Origin: Mycteria americana
Lineage: Eukaryota > Chordata > Aves > Ciconiiformes > Ciconiidae
Length of the DNA: 64,000 nt
Direction: 5' to 3'
Assembly: GCF_035582795.1 (NCBI RefSeq)
Contig: NC_134368.1
Location: 37,351,001-37,415,000, forward strand
Shown here piece by piece: positions 60,977 through 64,000 of this stretch. The notes below the pieces were generated by a model that was not told where the DNA came from, did not search any database, and saw only the letters and a list, made by a program, of their open reading frames with translations. Positions within the stretch are counted from its first letter, which is position 1. Each line of letters starts with the position of its first letter. The translations under genes were made by a program, and so were the position numbers.

Positions 60977-63900
60977 ATATCTCCTGTAGCTCTGAGGTGG
61001 TGCAAATGCCTTCTTCCCGCCTTATGCAACTGCTGCTTAATGGGCTTAGAGGACCTCACCAGAGACAGCCGCCAGGCACTGCCACAGAGAGCTATCCTTG
61101 TGTGTGTGCCTGCCTACACATGGAGAGAGGGCTCCTTCTCAATGGACCTTTGGCATCTAGTTTGCCAGGGGAGAAATTAAGAAACCACCATTAGGATAAG
61201 TTAAGGCCATCTAAATCACACAATTCGCATGAGTTTCAGCATGACCTGGAGTCACAGCTCCAGCTTGTCCCTATCAAGGATGAGTCTGGAATATGTTGTG
61301 GTTCCTTTCTGGATCTTCCCACTGACAGCATGGCATGCGGGAAGGATGCATTGATAGACCTATTTTCCTTGAACGGACGTACGATGTAACCTCAGTACAC
61401 AGCCAGTGTGGGAGTCTGGAGCTGCTCCTGGGTGTCTCCATTTAGACATAGTTTCAGAGTGTTTCTTGCTTCCATGGGCCTTTCTTGCTCATTTTCTCCT
61501 AGAGCAGGAAAAAGCTTGCTTCTTCATTCTTTTCATACCTGTTCCTCTTTAAATAATTTCTGTGAAACAGGAAGTTAAAAGAAGCATTTAGGAAAATCTA
61601 AGATATCTCATTAAAATGGCAATGAAGATGTTTCATCTACTGAAATAACATTTGAATTGGAAATTCAATTTACTATAAATTAAATGTATTAATTATCTTC
61701 AAATCAGGTATTACTTTGGTTGGAAAAGAACATTCTAAAAGATCTCAATCTGGTTGAAAAATGGCTGTGTGTTGGCTTGTGATGGCTTCCCCTTTGACAC
61801 AGCTATCTGTCTCCCTCATCCCTCCCTCATTATCCAGCCAGGTAGGCAGGCCTGAGACAAACCGTAAAGGTACAGGGTTAGCTCACTGTTCAGCATCTGA
61901 ACAGTGTGTTTGTTCCAGTCCCATAGGTATTAACAAGAGAAGAACTTAAAGAATTGCACTGACTGGAAGCAGAAGATTGTGAGCCTGAGGGAATATAATC
62001 AGTAAGGATAATGTGGAACTTTTGCTCATGATCATAGATAAACCGTAGAGAGCTTTAGTGTAGCAAGAACGGTAAAATGTAACTTCTTTTTCTATAACGG
62101 GATTTCATACTAGTGAGGATGGTAAGTGGATTAATAAGGACAAAAGTTATTAAGAATCTGCTATAGGTATATTAGACAGAAGTGAGACAAGGTTTCTAAG
62201 GAAATGTAGTATTTTGAATATTACCTTTGAAACATTAGAAAAGGCTTACGTGCTCAAAGTGGCATTTACTGCTCATAGACTCCAAGAGGAGGAAGCTACT
62301 CCAGAAAGCAAATACATCAGTAGCTTGGCTTCTACTGCCCAATCTGCAAATCGCTGACTATAGCAGTAGCAGGCTGTTTGCATGCACAAGATGGGAAGGA
62401 GATATTATGGCAGAATCAAGGCACTGGTTGCCTGCCTCTGACCTCTTTCCCCTCACAGTACATTCATAGAGGAAAGGTTTAGACTGGTTCAGTTTTCTTG
62501 ATTTATGTTTAATAATGGTACTTTTGATTCCTTGCCCCTTACAGTGGTGCTTTGTCATTACTGTTGCCTTGTGAGTGGCACAGCTGGAACTGACTCCTTC
62601 AGTTTTTGAAGGAAGATTATGCTGTGTTCATTCCTCGTACAGTACATGCAGGAATAAATTATATACGCCAATTATGTAGGATAGGGTTTGAGAAGTGCTC
62701 AACATATACCCTGATGTCAGCCAAAACTGTGGTTAAACCCCTCCCAAACTTTATCTTTTCAGAGTGAGCAGCTACATAAGAAATGATTTTGAAAATCCTA
62801 AGTAATTTGCCTTGGCAAATTTATTTATTGCTATTCTATAAGAAGAGGAAATTAAGAGTGCTAAAATACCGTGTGAGCTATTCTCCCAGCTGATAGCTTC
62901 ATTAGGGAATGCTGACACCAAGTCACTTGGGTGAAAAGCAGAGCACCATATCACTCTCCAGAACAGTTGTTTTGCCTTGCAGATGAGCTTTTTAAAGGTT
63001 GTATGTTTTTGATGATGCTGATTGAGAAGTTATAGTGTCATCTATAGACCCCAGTGAGCTAGGCATGGTTCAAACCTACAAAGATATAATAGTCTGTACT
63101 GCAGAGTGTATACATGTTAGCTATGCCCATGTAGTTTGCTATATCATTTATGGAGTTACACTGGTAGCTACAACCTGTGCTAGATTTCAGAGACAGTTTG
63201 TGACAACAGGCAGGCATGATTAAGATGAAGAATTAATGTCAGCTTTCAGTGCTGCATCTGAGAAGGAGCTAAGGCAAGAGGCCAGCTACAGGTTAAAACT
63301 TAGTCCCATCGTTCCAAAACCGCATGTGCCCTTGAATCTCCCACCCTCTAAAAATAATCTTCTTTTCCCTGTTGTCTATCCAAATCCAAACCGCACGTAG
63401 GAGGTGAGTGTTCTGATCTTCTGATTGCCAGTCATCCTGTCACACACAGACTTCTCATTCCTGACTGGCTGTCAGACACAGCCCCCTGCTGCAATACGCA
63501 GTGGGTTGCTTTTCCCTCCTGCACTCTCTGCTGGGCCTGTAGGTCAGCCAGCTTCAATACAGCTTCATTTTGTTTCTTAGTTTTCTGGCTTTAGGGTTTA
63601 TTTTTTTTTCCCTAATTGGCTGTCTACAGGCTTGGAAAATAAATACCGTAGTCACAATGTTAAATTGGAAACAAAAGATGGAGAAGGAAAAGGAATATTT
63701 AAAGAACTACTTTTTTCAGATGTGATTTAAATCCTGTGAAGCTTCAATAGGGCAGAAAAAGTCTGGCAGAAAGCCAGACAGCAAGGAGGCTTTCCTACTC
63801 AGAGGAGAGAGATTAGCTAGAAGGAGTAGGAGAGGAAAATGACAGGTGATGTGAAGAACAGAGAGGTAGGTAGAAAGACTAGGTCAGTGAGACAGGTCAG

Positions 63901-64000
63901 AGCAATGCTGTGTTACCATCCAAGAAGAGTTTTTATTAGAACCTGAAAGCTGAGACATTTGAGGATGAACCCATGATGCCTGCAGGTCTTTATTGCTATC

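Larger units (their letters stand above)
57216..64000. other. No supported gene; partial LTR inside
   Basis: Further exons of the EFCAB6-like gene were sought but none was recognised. A partial LTR lies at 60384-60960. The rest shows only scattered short ORFs without motifs. Confidence 0.5.

Overview
This window is nuclear DNA from a bird. It is AT-rich and intron-dominated, and real coding sequence is confined to short exons with GT/AG borders. The organism is probably a neoavian bird rather than a galliform: one family of about 0.6 kb solo LTRs, of a type I associate with neoavian genomes, recurs four times, with a fifth related LTR. The gene pair CFAP97 - SLC25A4 is the synteny of human 4q35.1. 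Species cannot be fixed from the sequence alone.

Layout. (1) 1-18,830, + strand: the 3' end of CFAP97, a ciliary hemingway/KIAA1430-domain protein. Three coding exons are visible (6881-7132, 16047-16197, 16900-17027), followed by about 1.8 kb of 3' UTR and a poly(A) signal at 18808. The first 6.9 kb is intron. (2) 18,831-24,450: convergent intergenic space holding a young-looking solo LTR. (3) 24,450-27,340, - strand: a complete four-exon SLC25A4 (ADP/ATP translocase 1, 298 codons, exons of 111/487/141/158 coding bases). It has a CpG-rich promoter with TATA and CCAAT boxes. (4) 27,600-35,260: gene-poor DNA with a purine-strand-biased block and an internally deleted LTR. (5) 35,260-57,215, + strand: scattered exons that together read as a stretch of an EFCAB6-like protein with tandem degenerate EF hands. 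Three to six exons can be supported and neither gene end is visible. (6) 57,216-64,000: probably intron or intergenic, with a partial LTR.

The most interesting item is the EFCAB6-like locus. EFCAB6 itself is not in the human SLC25A4 neighbourhood as I know it, so this looks like a separate paralogue. Exons at 42887, 44449 and 57105 are mutually phase-compatible and align end to end with one EF-hand pair, but joining the first two creates a TAA codon at the junction. Together with a missing half EF hand near 35.4 kb, this suggests either unrecognised microexons or a decaying gene. Other structures worth checking are a 24-bp-arm hairpin at 51202-51253, a (TG)13 tract abutting the last CFAP97 acceptor, a 51-bp frame-preserving minisatellite, and solo LTRs with perfect 5-bp target duplications.
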